Source: JACKII01 sp963807085
GTDB taxonomy: Bacteria > Pseudomonadota > Alphaproteobacteria > Bin95
Assembly: GCA_963807085.1 (NCBI GenBank)
Contig: CAWEBB010000032.1
Coordinates: forward strand, 124,001-188,000
Direction of reading: 5' to 3'
DNA: 64,000 nt
The position numbers and the translations under genes were made by a program. Below the pieces are notes generated by a model. The model was given only the letters and a program-made list of their open reading frames with translations, did no database searches and was not told the origin of the DNA. Positions 35,790 through 44,859 of the stretch are shown here, in pieces; the stretch's first letter is position 1; each line of letters starts with the position of its first letter.

Positions 35790-37925
35790 ATGTCGCGCCA
35801 GTTTCCCCGCATTCCCGTCATCGGCTATTGCGATCCGCTCTCGGTCCGGCCGGGCGAGAGCATCGGCTTCAAGGTCTCGTGCGCAGGCGAGGGCAGTTTT
35901 TCGGCAAGGCTGCTGCGCTCCATCTCTGCCGACCCGAACCCGGACGGACCGGGCATCATGGAGCAGCCGGTCGAGGCGGCGCTGGCGGGCGATTACCCGG
36001 CCCGGCAGCAGGCGTTCAATCCGGGCTCCTATGCCATTGTGGAGCCCGCGCCGCGCGCTTCCGGTGACGTGACGCTCGCCGCCACGATCTGGCCGACCCT
36101 GCCGGGTGACGGTGAGCAGGCGATCCTGTCGGCGGGCGGGTTTGAGCTTCACCTGGATACGGATGGTGCGCTTGCCGCGCGCGGCGGCGGAGCCTTGATC
36201 TCTACAGGAAGGCCGTTGCTGGCTCGGCAATGGTGCGACGTGCGCCTCTCTTATGATCGCGATGCGGGCATTCTCACGGTCGCCCAGCAGCCGCGCGGCA
36301 TCTGGGGCGAGCCGGCGGAGGCCGGCGTCACCGCGCCAAACGTGACTTATAACTCAGACCAGCCGATGCTGATCGCCGCCGCCTTGCGGGACGGCAACGC
36401 CGACCTGCATTTCGACGGGAAGATCGAGGCGCCGGCGATCTATGCCGCCGCCTCCGCCGACCAAAGCAAGCTCGCCGCCAGGTGGGACTTAGCGCGGGCG
36501 AGCTCCAGCCTCACCATCGAGGACACCGGCCCGGGCGGCCATCACGGGCGGCTGGTGAACCACCCGGCACGCGCCATGACCGGCGCGGCCTGGGATGGCT
36601 CCGAGATGAGCTGGCAGCGGAAGCCCGAGCACTATGGCGCGATCCACTTCCACCGGGACGATATTTACGATTTCGGTTGGGAGACCGATCTGGAATGGAC
36701 CGTGCCGGCGGGCTTCCCCTCCGGCGTCTATGTGCTGCGCATCCAACAAGGCCAGCACGAGGACGCGATCCCCTTCTATGTCTGTCCGCCCAAGGGAAAG
36801 CGCACGGCAGACTTGGCGGTGCTTGCTTCCACCTTCACCCATGTGATCTACGGCAACCATTCGCGGCCGGACTTCAAGCCCGAGTGGATGGAGCGCCATC
36901 TGGCGCGCGGTGGTTATCCGTACAATCCGGCGCAGTATGAGGAGCTAGGCTGCTCCACCTACAACTTCCATCGGGACGGTTCGGGCATCTGCCATTGCTC
37001 GCACCTGCGGCCCCTGCTGAACACGCGGCCCGGTTACTACACCATGGGTTATGGCGAGGGCTCGGGCCTGCGCCATTTCCAGGCAGACAGCCACCTGATC
37101 TGGTGGCTGCATGAAAAGGGCATTGCCTACGACATCATCACCGACCGGGAACTGCACGAGGAAGGCTTTGAGGCCATCAGGGGTTACAAGGCCGTCACCA
37201 CGGGCAGTCATCCCGAATACCACACGGCCAACACGCTGGACGCGCTGCTGACGTACCGCAACAACGGCGGCAAGTTTATGTATTTGGGCGGCAACGGCTT
37301 TTACTGGCGCGTCGCGATTCACCCCGAACAGAAGGGCGTGATCGAAATCCGCCGGGCGGAGGGCGGCATCCGCGCCTGGGCCGCCGATCCGGGCGAGTAT
37401 TACAACGCGTTCGACGGTGGCTATGGCGGGCTCTGGCGGCGGAACGGCCGCGCGCCGCAGCATCTGGCGGGTGTGGGTTTCACGTCTCAGGGACAGTTTC
37501 AGGGCACCCATTACCGCCGCACCCTCGAAAGCCACGCCCCCGACCTTGCCTGGATGTTCGAGGGCATCGACGACGAGGTGCTGGGCGATTTCGGCTTTTC
37601 CGGCGGCGGGGCGGCGGGCTATGAATTGGACCGGGCAGATGTGCGCCTGGGGTCGCCGCCGACCGTGCGGGTGCTGGCCCAGTCCGAGGATCACCCGGAC
37701 CATTTTGTGCTGGTGCCGGAGGAGTTGCTGACGCACCTGACCAACTGGCCGCAACAGCCCATCGACGAGCTCATCCGCGCCGACATGGTCTATTTCGACG
37801 TGCCGGGCGGCGGCGCGGTGTTCAGCGTCGGCTCGATCACCTTCTGCGGCTCGCTGCCCTGGAACGGCGGCGACAACAATATCAGCCGCCTGATCGAAAA
37901 CGTGCTGCTGCGGTTTTTGGCCTGA
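35790..37925 (+). CDS. N,N-dimethylformamidase large-subunit-like protein
   Basis: 711 residues from ATG 35790, with GAGG at 35778-35781; the frame is open upstream but non-conserved. The layout is that of dimethylformamidase beta subunits: an N-terminal beta domain (IPVIGYCDPLSVRPGESIGFKVS), a LamG-like insert around residues 60-230, and a C-terminal catalytic domain with FTHVIYGNHSRPDF, YNPAQYEELGCSTYNFHRDGSG, YDIITDRELHEEG, TTGSHPEYHT and GGKFMYLGGNGFYWRVAI. The tyrosines and Glu in the catalytic domain correspond in type to the mononuclear iron site with Tyr ligands described for DMFase. The small alpha subunit is not visible nearby. Substrate could be any N-substituted formamide or amide. 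Confidence 0.85.
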   Translation: MSRQFPRIPVIGYCDPLSVRPGESIGFKVSCAGEGSFSARLLRSISADPNPDGPGIMEQPVEAALAGDYPARQQAFNPGSYAIVEPAPRASGDVTLAATIWPTLPGDGEQAILSAGGFELHLDTDGALAARGGGALISTGRPLLARQWCDVRLSYDRDAGILTVAQQPRGIWGEPAEAGVTAPNVTYNSDQPMLIAAALRDGNADLHFDGKIEAPAIYAAASADQSKLAARWDLARASSSLTIEDTGPGGHHGRLVNHPARAMTGAAWDGSEMSWQRKPEHYGAIHFHRDDIYDFGWETDLEWTVPAGFPSGVYVLRIQQGQHEDAIPFYVCPPKGKRTADLAVLASTFTHVIYGNHSRPDFKPEWMERHLARGGYPYNPAQYEELGCSTYNFHRDGSGICHCSHLRPLLNTRPGYYTMGYGEGSGLRHFQADSHLIWWLHEKGIAYDIITDRELHEEGFEAIRGYKAVTTGSHPEYHTANTLDALLTYRNNGGKFMYLGGNGFYWRVAIHPEQKGVIEIRRAEGGIRAWAADPGEYYNAFDGGYGGLWRRNGRAPQHLAGVGFTSQGQFQGTHYRRTLESHAPDLAWMFEGIDDEVLGDFGFSGGGAAGYELDRADVRLGSPPTVRVLAQSEDHPDHFVLVPEELLTHLTNWPQQPIDELIRADMVYFDVPGGGAVFSVGSITFCGSLPWNGGDNNISRLIENVLLRFLA

Positions 37926-37937
37926 CGGATAGGGCCG

Positions 37938-38951
37938 CTAAAACGCCGCCACCCGCTCGATCAGCCAGAGGCTGGCGGAGCTGCCGATCGCATAGACCAA
38001 CGCCGTTGAGGCGAACCGGGCGACGCGCCCGTAGCTTCGGTGGCGGGCAATCGACCAGCGGAGGACGGCCACCAGGATCAGAACCGCGCCGACGAACAGC
38101 AACTGGCCGATTTCGACACCGACGTTAAAGGCCAACAGCGCCGCCGGAATTTCGTTGTGGGGCAGGCCGGTCTCCGCCAGGGCGCCCGCAAACCCCAGAC
38201 CATGCAGCAGGCCGAAGGCGAAGGCGACGATCCACGGTTGGCGCTCCGAAAGGCGTGGGCGCCCGGGCTCTCGCACCGCGATTTCATGCGCCAGGAATAC
38301 GATGGAAAGGGCAATGGTCGCCTCGACCGGCGGGCCGGGAAACTCGACAAAGCCCAGCGCGGCGGCGGAGAGCGTGATCGAGTGCGCGACGGTGAAGGCC
38401 GTGATGGTCTTGACCAGCTTCCAGCCGCCGCCGACCAGCAGAATCAACGCCAGCACGAACAGGATGTGGTCGATCCCGAGCAGAATGTGGTCGATGCCCA
38501 GCAGGGTGTAGGTCTCGACCACGTCCCACAGGCCGGGGTCCGCGGGTATGATGGCAGATATGGTGTCGGGCGTCAGGCGGAGCGTCTGCGTGCGGTCCGG
38601 CGCCAGGGCGATATGCACCAGCACATCGGTACTGGTGCGCTCCAGCCCCTCAACTGCGATGGCCTTGCCGGTGAGCCCGCCCGGACAGGCGGCGGTCCAA
38701 CGGGCATGGAAGGCATTGCCCGTGAAGGAGAGGCGGGCCGGCTCCCGCCGGTCGCAGTTTTCCGGCAGCAACGGGCGGATCGGCATTGGCTTGCCTGCCA
38801 CCTGGGGCACCTTCCAGCCAATGTCGTAATTGTCGCCGCCGAGCGCCTCAATCTCCACAAAGCCGGGTTGCAGGGCGTGGGGAAAGGCGGGGCCGGCTTG
38901 CAGTGCTCCGGTCGCCGATAGCATCAAAAAAAGGAGAATGCGCGGCATCAT
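37938..38951 (-). CDS. HupE/UreJ family membrane protein
   Basis: 337-residue protein with a signal peptide, an extracytoplasmic N-terminal domain of about 140 residues, and six to seven transmembrane helices. The membrane part starts with LLGIDHILLGIDHILFVLALILL, the HupE/UreJ signature with repeated H-I-L motifs, then AFTVAHSITLSAAALGFV and FGLLHGLGFAGALAE. Conserved histidines within the helices suggest metal (nickel, cobalt) handling as in HupE. It overlaps the upstream PPIase gene in an ATGA arrangement and is the last gene of the DUF3604 operon; convergent with the DMFase-like gene by 12 nt. Confidence 0.9.
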   Translation of the reverse strand: MMPRILLFLMLSATGALQAGPAFPHALQPGFVEIEALGGDNYDIGWKVPQVAGKPMPIRPLLPENCDRREPARLSFTGNAFHARWTAACPGGLTGKAIAVEGLERTSTDVLVHIALAPDRTQTLRLTPDTISAIIPADPGLWDVVETYTLLGIDHILLGIDHILFVLALILLVGGGWKLVKTITAFTVAHSITLSAAALGFVEFPGPPVEATIALSIVFLAHEIAVREPGRPRLSERQPWIVAFAFGLLHGLGFAGALAETGLPHNEIPAALLAFNVGVEIGQLLFVGAVLILVAVLRWSIARHRSYGRVARFASTALVYAIGSSASLWLIERVAAF

Positions 38952-39790
38952 TCGGGCGGCATATCCGCAACCTGCACCGTGTACTCGGCACGCAGCTTCT
39001 CGTACTGGCGCTCGCGCAGCTCCGCTTCTTTTTCGGCGCGCCAGTCGGCCGCCACCCGCTGCCCCACTTCCGCCAGCGGCGGCAGGCGGCTCTCCTCGCG
39101 CCCGGTCACATGAATTAGGTGCAAGCCATAGCCGGAGCGGACCGGACCGCGCCAGCCACCGGGCTTTAGGGTGAGGAGCGCTTCAGCAAAGCCGCTACCG
39201 AACTGTCCATTGATAACGCCGGCCTGGGTCGGGCCGAGGCTCGACGGCAACAGGGTAGCAACCCCGATTTCACTGCCGGCAGCTTCGGCGCCCAGTGCGG
39301 TTGCGGCCAGCCGCGCCTGTTCGACCGTCGCGGGCTCCGGCGCGGCTCCAAGGTAAATCTGATGAAAGGCCAGCCGCGGCGGCACGCGATAGCTCTCGGC
39401 GTTCGCCTGCATATATGCCTGCAACTCCTCGTTTGAGGGCTCCAGAAGCCCCGCGCCTGCGGCGGTCAGAAACTCCATTTTCTGATTGAGCCGCCGGCGC
39501 ACGACCGTATCCCCCTGGTCGAGGCCAAGCTTCAGCGCCTCCCGGTACAGGATTTCCTCCTGGACGTGCGCGTTGATCAGTCCGGCCATCTCGTCGGGTG
39601 TCGGCGGGCGCAGCCAAGTGCCGCGGAACTGGCTCGCCAGCCGCTCCTGCTGCTGTGCGGAGACGACAATGACCGGCGCACCGGCCGCCTCGCCCTCGGG
39701 CGCATCGCCGTCATTCAGCCACGCGAACAAGGCGAACAGCGCCGCGCCCGCCAGCAGAAAGTGAACCAGCGGTTCACGCAAGATCTTCAA
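38948..39790 (-). CDS. Membrane-anchored parvulin-type peptidylprolyl isomerase
   Basis: 280 residues from TTG 39790 (GGGGAGA about 9 nt upstream). One N-terminal transmembrane helix (LVHFLLAGAALFALFAWL) anchors a periplasmic chaperone domain (VQEEILYREALKLGLDQGDTVVRRRLNQKMEFL) and a PpiC-type rotamase domain (RLAFHQIYLG, GWRGPVRSGYGLHLIHV). The protein resembles PpiD/SurA-like foldases of similar clusters. The reading frame extends upstream into the DUF3604 gene only by chance. It starts 49 nt after the DUF3604 stop and overlaps hupE by 4 nt, so it is likely a foldase dedicated to the exported DUF3604 proteins. Confidence 0.88.
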   Translation of the reverse strand: MKILREPLVHFLLAGAALFALFAWLNDGDAPEGEAAGAPVIVVSAQQQERLASQFRGTWLRPPTPDEMAGLINAHVQEEILYREALKLGLDQGDTVVRRRLNQKMEFLTAAGAGLLEPSNEELQAYMQANAESYRVPPRLAFHQIYLGAAPEPATVEQARLAATALGAEAAGSEIGVATLLPSSLGPTQAGVINGQFGSGFAEALLTLKPGGWRGPVRSGYGLHLIHVTGREESRLPPLAEVGQRVAADWRAEKEAELRERQYEKLRAEYTVQVADMPPE

Positions 39791-39839
39791 CAGAGTCGTT
39801 CTCCCCAATCCCGACCTTCGCTTTTGCCCCTTTTGTGGT

Positions 39840-41724
39840 TTAACCGTTCGACTGCGGCGTGTACCAGATGGGCGAAGTCCAGGCGCGCTCCTGGATCGTG
39901 GCCGGCACATCCGGCACCAGGGGCAAGCCGTTCCTAACCGCCTCATAGGTCGTCCATCGCGGCGTCGGTATTTCCAGCACGCGGACATAGTAGAGTGCCG
40001 GCTGCGTCGCATCGAACGCGTCGTCGGTCCAGCGCCCAACGAGTTCCGCGGCGCCGATATCGTTAACGTAGGCGGCATTTGCCAGATCTACGGTGTTGCC
40101 TACCGGCGGCAGCCTGCCGTCCGCACTTCGTCGGCGATCTCCGGACCAGGCCACGTCGATGATCTGTCTCCTGCGGCTCGCCCTCAGCATCGACCCAGCC
40201 CTTTATGATCTGGATGCGGTCAAGATTGGCGCCGTCAGGATCCTTCATCGCGTGGACGGTGAAGATCGGCGCTTTGTCGATGCCTCCTTTAAGCGTCCCG
40301 CCCATGGGCACCCCTTTCTCGTAGCCCTCCTTTACCAGGGCGATCGGGTCGAACCGTCCGCTATCAGTCCGACCCCGCCGAAGAAGCGCGGTCTGATCCG
40401 TGTGCCCGAAGTAACGAAGGTTTCGCGCGCCTGCATGGCGTCATAGATGGCACCGCGGGTATTCTTCGTCGGCCCAGACACCCGCTGATGGAGCCGGGAT
40501 TCAAGTCCTTGCCCATGATCCAGCCGGCAATGTCGGCGTTGCGGCGGCGCTCGACGGTGCCGTCCGCGCCACCATGGCTGCCGATGTAGTTGTTCTCCAC
40601 TACATCGGAAGGCGTTCCATTGTGGCTGTCGGTGCCGCCGATGAAGCCGAGCTTAAAGGGGTTCTCGCCGAGGCTTCTCTGATACGCGAGGCCCTTGATC
40701 GTTGCCCAGCGGACAAAGTTCTGCTTCTCGAAGGTCCGATCGCTGTAGTTGGTGATGCGGTCGCCGTTCTCGAAATCCGCGAACTCGTCGGCAGGCCAGA
40801 GACTGGCGACGCACCTCCGAATTGCCCTTGATCTGCATCATCTCGATCAGGCGTTCGAAATGGCTGCGTCTCCGGGCATAGGCTGCGCTGAGCGGCTGGC
40901 CGCCGATTGTCGATCGGCTCGAACATCAAGCCTTTGGATGCGTTGGAATTGTGCGGGATGGCGAGCAGGGTCATGCCCGCATCCTCCTGAGCCTGCATCC
41001 AGTCCCAAAGCTTTTCCTCGTCCTGGCTGTCGAGCGCGCTGAATGGCATGTCCGGCACGTTCAGGTCGCGGAAAAAGACGTTGCGGTGCATGTTTCCGCC
41101 CTGTGGCGCGGACGGTCCACTCAAAGCCCGCGAGCGTCGTGAACACGCCGGGTTCGTAGTGCTTTCGCGCCGCGTCGACCTCCACCTTCCAGGCATCACT
41201 GCCTCGCCTCTTCACCGGGAAAGAAGGGCGGATGCTGCGGATTGGCTGACCGGTTGTTGGAGACGACGTATTTCGCAAACCAAGCCTCCTGCTCTTTAAA
41301 GTCGCTTAAGGCTCGCAATTCCTGGAGTTGGGGCTGATCGTAGCCCCGGTGCCCCGGCGACCTGGGCAGCGAACATCTCCGCCAGAAACTCTGCGTGGTC
41401 AGTGACGGCCGCGAAATCCAGCGGCTTGATTATATTGTGCTGTTGGCCGTTCACGGTGATCGTCTCGCCCTTCGCAAAGCGATAGGCGTCATCAGGTGTC
41501 AGGCGGGCCCCACCGATATAGGCGTCGAGCGAATAGGAAGTATGGACGTGCGTCTCGCCGAAATAGGCTTCCTTTAGCGGATTCGCGGCGACCGAGGCTT
41601 CGCGCGCGGCGATGTCTGCGGCACCGGCTAGTAAGGGCAATAAAGTCGGACAGACAATCGCCAGTGCGGCGGCTAGCCCTCTGGTTGTGTTAGAAGACAA
41701 AATGGACATTAGGCAGATAGGCAT
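39840..41724 (-). pseudogene. DUF3604 domain-containing protein, paralogue A (multiple frameshifts)
   Basis: About 627 residues when read through roughly eight single-base frameshifts. Start ATG 41724 has GGAGGG 9 nt upstream, overlapping the stop of paralogue B. A signal peptide (AAALAIVCPTLLPLLAGAA) leads into AYFGETHVHTSYSLDAYIGG with an H-x-H metal pair and FAAVTDHAEFLAEM, as in PHP-like metal sites. Further blocks in order are PGVFTTLAGFEWT, NMHRNVFFRDLNVP, LLAIPHNSNASKGLMF, GFIGGTDSHNGTPSD, GAIYDAMQARETFVTSGTRI, ANLDRIQIIKGWVD and ERAWTSPIWYTP. All DUF3604 landmarks are present and conserved, so sequence error is likelier than decay. The family has no established function. Confidence 0.75.
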
Positions 41725-41729
41725 CGCGC

Positions 41730-43683
41730 TCAACCCTCCGGCGTGTACCAGATTGGCGAGGTATACGCGCGCTCCTGGGTTTTCAGGGTGACGCTCTCGG
41801 GCATCTTGACGTTGAAGCGAACGGCGTCATAGGCGGTCCAGCGCGGCGTCGGGATCTCGATCACGCGGGCGTAGTAGAAGGCGCGCTCGGCCGGGTCGAA
41901 GTCGGGGTCCTGCCAGACCGCGCCGAGTTCGGACGCGCCGATGGTGTTGGTCCAGCTGGGGATCGACAGATCGACCGTGTCGCCCACCGGCGGCAGCTTG
42001 CCGTCCGCGCCCGGCTGACGGCCGTCGGACCAGGCGACGTCATAGACCTTCTCCTGCGCGTTGCCGTCGGCGTCCAGCCAGCCCTTGACGATCTGGACGC
42101 GGTCGAGATTGGCGCCGATCGCGTCGCGCAGCGCATAGACGAGGAACCTGGGGGCCTTGGCGTCATCCGGTGCGGCTTGCAGGTCGGCGCCCATCGGCAC
42201 GCCCTTGGCATAGCCGATCAGGGCCAGGTCGCGGCGCAGCACGTCGTCCTCGGCGAAATCCCAGCCGCCGAAGAAGCGCACCCGGATGCGGGGGCCGGTG
42301 GTGGCGTAGACCTCGCGCCGCTCCATCGCGTCGAAGATGGCGCCGCGGGTGTTTTCCTCGGCCCAGACGGCGGTCAGGCCGGAGGTGATGTACTGCCAGG
42401 AGGCAATCCCGATGCCGAGTTCCTCGTTGTTCATCGACATGTGGATCTTGCCGTCGTCCACGACGCGCGTCGGCGAGGGCTCGTAGGTGGTGAACTTGTG
42501 GAAGAAGTTGTCGTTGTCTGGTTCGTGGTCATGCCCACATGGGTGTCGCTCGCGCCGATCATGCCGAACTTGAACGGATTTACGCCCAGCTTCGCCTCCA
42601 GCTCCAGGCCGCGCTTCAGGCCGGAGCGTGCGTATTCGCCCGGCAGCATCTCGGGCGTTTTCAGCTCGCTGACGTCGAGATTGCCGAAGTCCCAGGTCTC
42701 GAAATCGGCGAATTCGTCCTCCGGCGACAGCAGCGGGATGTGCTTCGCCGTCGCCCTTCATCTGGGTGACCTCGTAGAGGCGCTCCCATTTCTGGCGCGT
42801 TCCGGCGTAGTCGTTGTCCAAGGCCGCGCCGTCGTCGAAATCGTCCTGCATGGCGAACATCATGCCGTTGGACAGGTTGCCGTTGTGCGGGATGGCGAGG
42901 ACGTCGCCGCCGACCGTCGTCTTCGTAGTTCTGCAGCCATTTCCAGAGGTCGCGCGGGTTGCTGGAGCCGTGTGGCGGCGTTGTCGTGTAGGGCACCACT
43001 CGGCCGGCCCGCTCCGGGCCGTCGCGGAAGATGACGTTGCGGTGCAGGTTGTTGCCGGAGACGAGCGAGGTCCATTCGAAGGCGATGAAGGTGGTGAAGA
43101 CGCCGGGATCGTTGAACTCCTCGGCGGCACGGATGATGTCGTCCCAGACTCGCCGGAACGCCGGGTTGCCCGGCTGGTAGTTCAGCGCTTCCGACAGTTT
43201 GCCCTGCGAGAACTCGCCGATCAGGCGGTACATGGCCTTGGCCGCCTGCTCGCCGCCCGCATTGAAGTCCTCGTGGAACTGGCGGCCATCCGGGTCGGCC
43301 ATGATATTCGGCGTGCCCTTCAGGATGTCGATGATGGCGCCCATCGCATCGGAATGGTCGGTGATCATGTAGAAATCGAACGGCCGCGACAGCTTCACCG
43401 GCTGGCCGGTGTTCGAGGTGATCTGCTCGCCACGCGCGAGCCGGTAGGCATCGCGCGGCATTAACCGCGTGCCGGAGCCGCCCGCGTCCGGCGAGATGCC
43501 GGTATGAACGTGCGTGTCGCCGAAATACACGTTGGTCGGGAACGCCCGGTCGGCATAGGGCGAATAGGGACGCCCCTTGAGTATGTCGGCGGCGCCGGTC
43601 AAACCGGCGGCATCCTGCGCGTAGCCCGGCATGGGCAGCAGCAATGCGGCGGCGGAGATCGTCGCCATGAGAACGCGTTTCAT
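41730..43683 (-). pseudogene. DUF3604 domain-containing protein, paralogue B (three frameshifts)
   Basis: About 650 residues after correcting indels near 42920, 42750 and 42520. It starts MKRVLMATISAAALLLPMPGYAQ (signal peptide) with AAGGA upstream. The domain runs NVYFGDTHVHTGISPDAGG (H-x-H), FYMITDHSDAMGA, GVFTTFIAFEWTSL, NLHRNVIFRDGPERAG, VLAIPHNGNLSNGMMF, FGMIGASDTHVGMTTN, GAIFDAMERREVYATTGPRI, ANLDRVQIVKGWLD and ERAYTSPIWYTPEG. It is a tandem paralogue of the following gene, with the same order of motifs. The probable fold is a PHP-type metal-dependent phosphoesterase exported to the periplasm; this is inferred from the His/Asp pattern. First gene of the operon. Confidence 0.82.
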
Positions 43684-43779
43684 ACTCAATTCCTTCCTGA
43701 TAATAAGAGCGGATTCTCTTATATCGGCCCGCGAGCCTAGCATAGCAGCGCGGGGTAGGCACCTGTCTGAGTTCAGTAA

Positions 43780-43818
43780 AAACAAAGGCGCCGGAGACTG
43801 GCTCGAGCGCCTTTGTTT
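43780..43818 (-). terminator. Terminator of a lost secreted-protein gene
   Basis: AAACAAAGGCGC (43780-43791) and GCGCCTTTGTTT (43807-43818) form a perfect 12-bp stem. On the minus strand it is followed by TTTACT. It lies 28 nt beyond the relic type I secretion tail at 43846, the same arrangement as the terminator behind the vWA gene at 33075. Confidence 0.75.
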
Positions 43819-43845
43819 GCTGTCAAAGCGACTTGGGAGTGCCGG

Positions 43846-43905
43846 TCAGGCGAAGATGATATCCGACTGTCTGTGCCATTGATGATGGTCGGAGCTCTGG
43901 GGTGT
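43846..43905 (-). pseudogene. Relic C-terminal tail of a type I-secreted protein
   Basis: On the minus strand the sequence reads PTIINGTD, then (after one missing base) SDIIFA and a stop at 43846-43848. This matches the INGTDGSDILFA secretion tail of the vWA protein at 33125, and the DNA of the two tails aligns over about 45 bases. Upstream of the tail the coding sequence is gone and the start of an EamA gene follows. It is the remnant of a second secreted paralogue. Confidence 0.65.
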
Positions 43906-43944
43906 GTCTGACGAATTGCTCTCGCCCAATTCCGCTATTCCCCT

Positions 43945-44859
43945 ATGCTGCGGTGCATGACGTCAGCCTCGCTTGCCAGCGGCCGCCAGATCCGACCGGT
44001 CGCGGCCGCCCTTTTCATGCTCGCCGCGTGCGCTTGCTTTGCCTTCAACAGCGTGTTCGTGCGCCTGGCGGCAGAGCAGGGAACGCACCCGTTTGTGACG
44101 GCCTTTTTCCGTAACCTGTTCTCCTTCTTGATCCTGCTGCCATTCACCGTCGGGCGGTCCGGCTGGCGCGTGTTGATCCCGCGGCGGCTGCGACTGCTGA
44201 CCTTGCGTGGCACGATCAACGGGACCAGCATGCTGGCGTGGTTCTACGCAGTGCCTCTGCTGCCGCTGACCGACCTGACTGCGCTGGGCTTTACGGCGCC
44301 GCTCTGGGCGACGGTGCTGGCCGTGTTGCTGCTGGGCGAGACCGTGCGCTGGCGGCGCTGGGCGGCGACCCTGGTGGGCTTTGCTGGCGTGATCGTTATT
44401 TTGCAGCCCGGCTTTGCCGAGGTGCATTGGGCGACCAGCCTGGTGCTGTTTTCCTCCGCCATGTGGGCGCTCACCATCATCGTCGTCCGCAAGTTGACCT
44501 TCGTTGAGCGTCCGGAAACCATTTTGCTGTATCAGGCATTGATGATGGCGGCGATCGCGGGCGTGCCGGCCATTTTCGTCTGGACGACGCCCTCCGGGGA
44601 CGTGTGGATTTGGTTGATCGCACTCGGCATTCTGGCCGCCACGGCGCACTCGTTCCACGTGAGGGCCTATTCGATGCAGGAAGTGGCGGCGCTCCAGCCA
44701 CTGGACTTCTCGCGCCTGCCGATCATCGCGGTGGCCGCCTGGGCGATCTTTGACGAAGTGCCCGCGCCTGCCGTGTGGATCGGCGCGCTGATCGTGTTTG
44801 CGGCGGGCACCTATATCAGCCACCGGGAAGCGCGGCTGGCGAAGCAGGGGCGACTATGA
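43945..44859 (+). CDS. EamA/DMT family transporter
   Basis: 304-residue, ten-helix protein with two EamA repeats: LFMLAACACFAFNSVFVRLAAEQG at the start and MWALTIIVVRKLTFVERPETI opening the second repeat. WAIFDEVPAPAVWIGALIVFAAGTYISHREAR is the conserved ending. A second ATG at 43957 (MTSASLASG) is an equally possible start; no strong ribosome site separates them. The stop overlaps the start of the next EamA gene (ATGA), so the two are translationally coupled and may function as a pair. Confidence 0.9.
   Translation: MLRCMTSASLASGRQIRPVAAALFMLAACACFAFNSVFVRLAAEQGTHPFVTAFFRNLFSFLILLPFTVGRSGWRVLIPRRLRLLTLRGTINGTSMLAWFYAVPLLPLTDLTALGFTAPLWATVLAVLLLGETVRWRRWAATLVGFAGVIVILQPGFAEVHWATSLVLFSSAMWALTIIVVRKLTFVERPETILLYQALMMAAIAGVPAIFVWTTPSGDVWIWLIALGILAATAHSFHVRAYSMQEVAALQPLDFSRLPIIAVAAWAIFDEVPAPAVWIGALIVFAAGTYISHREARLAKQGRL

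Noticed and set aside
38440..38510. Tandem 21-bp duplication in the HupE gene (GIDHILLGIDHIL)
   Set aside because: The doubled G-x-x-H-I-L pattern is a conserved feature of the HupE/UreJ family's first membrane helix, not a recent duplication.
38948..40078. Apparent fusion of DUF3604 sequence to the PPIase
   Set aside because: The upstream part is an out-of-frame reading of DUF3604-A. The PPIase has its own start at 39790 with a ribosome site, after the DUF3604 stop.
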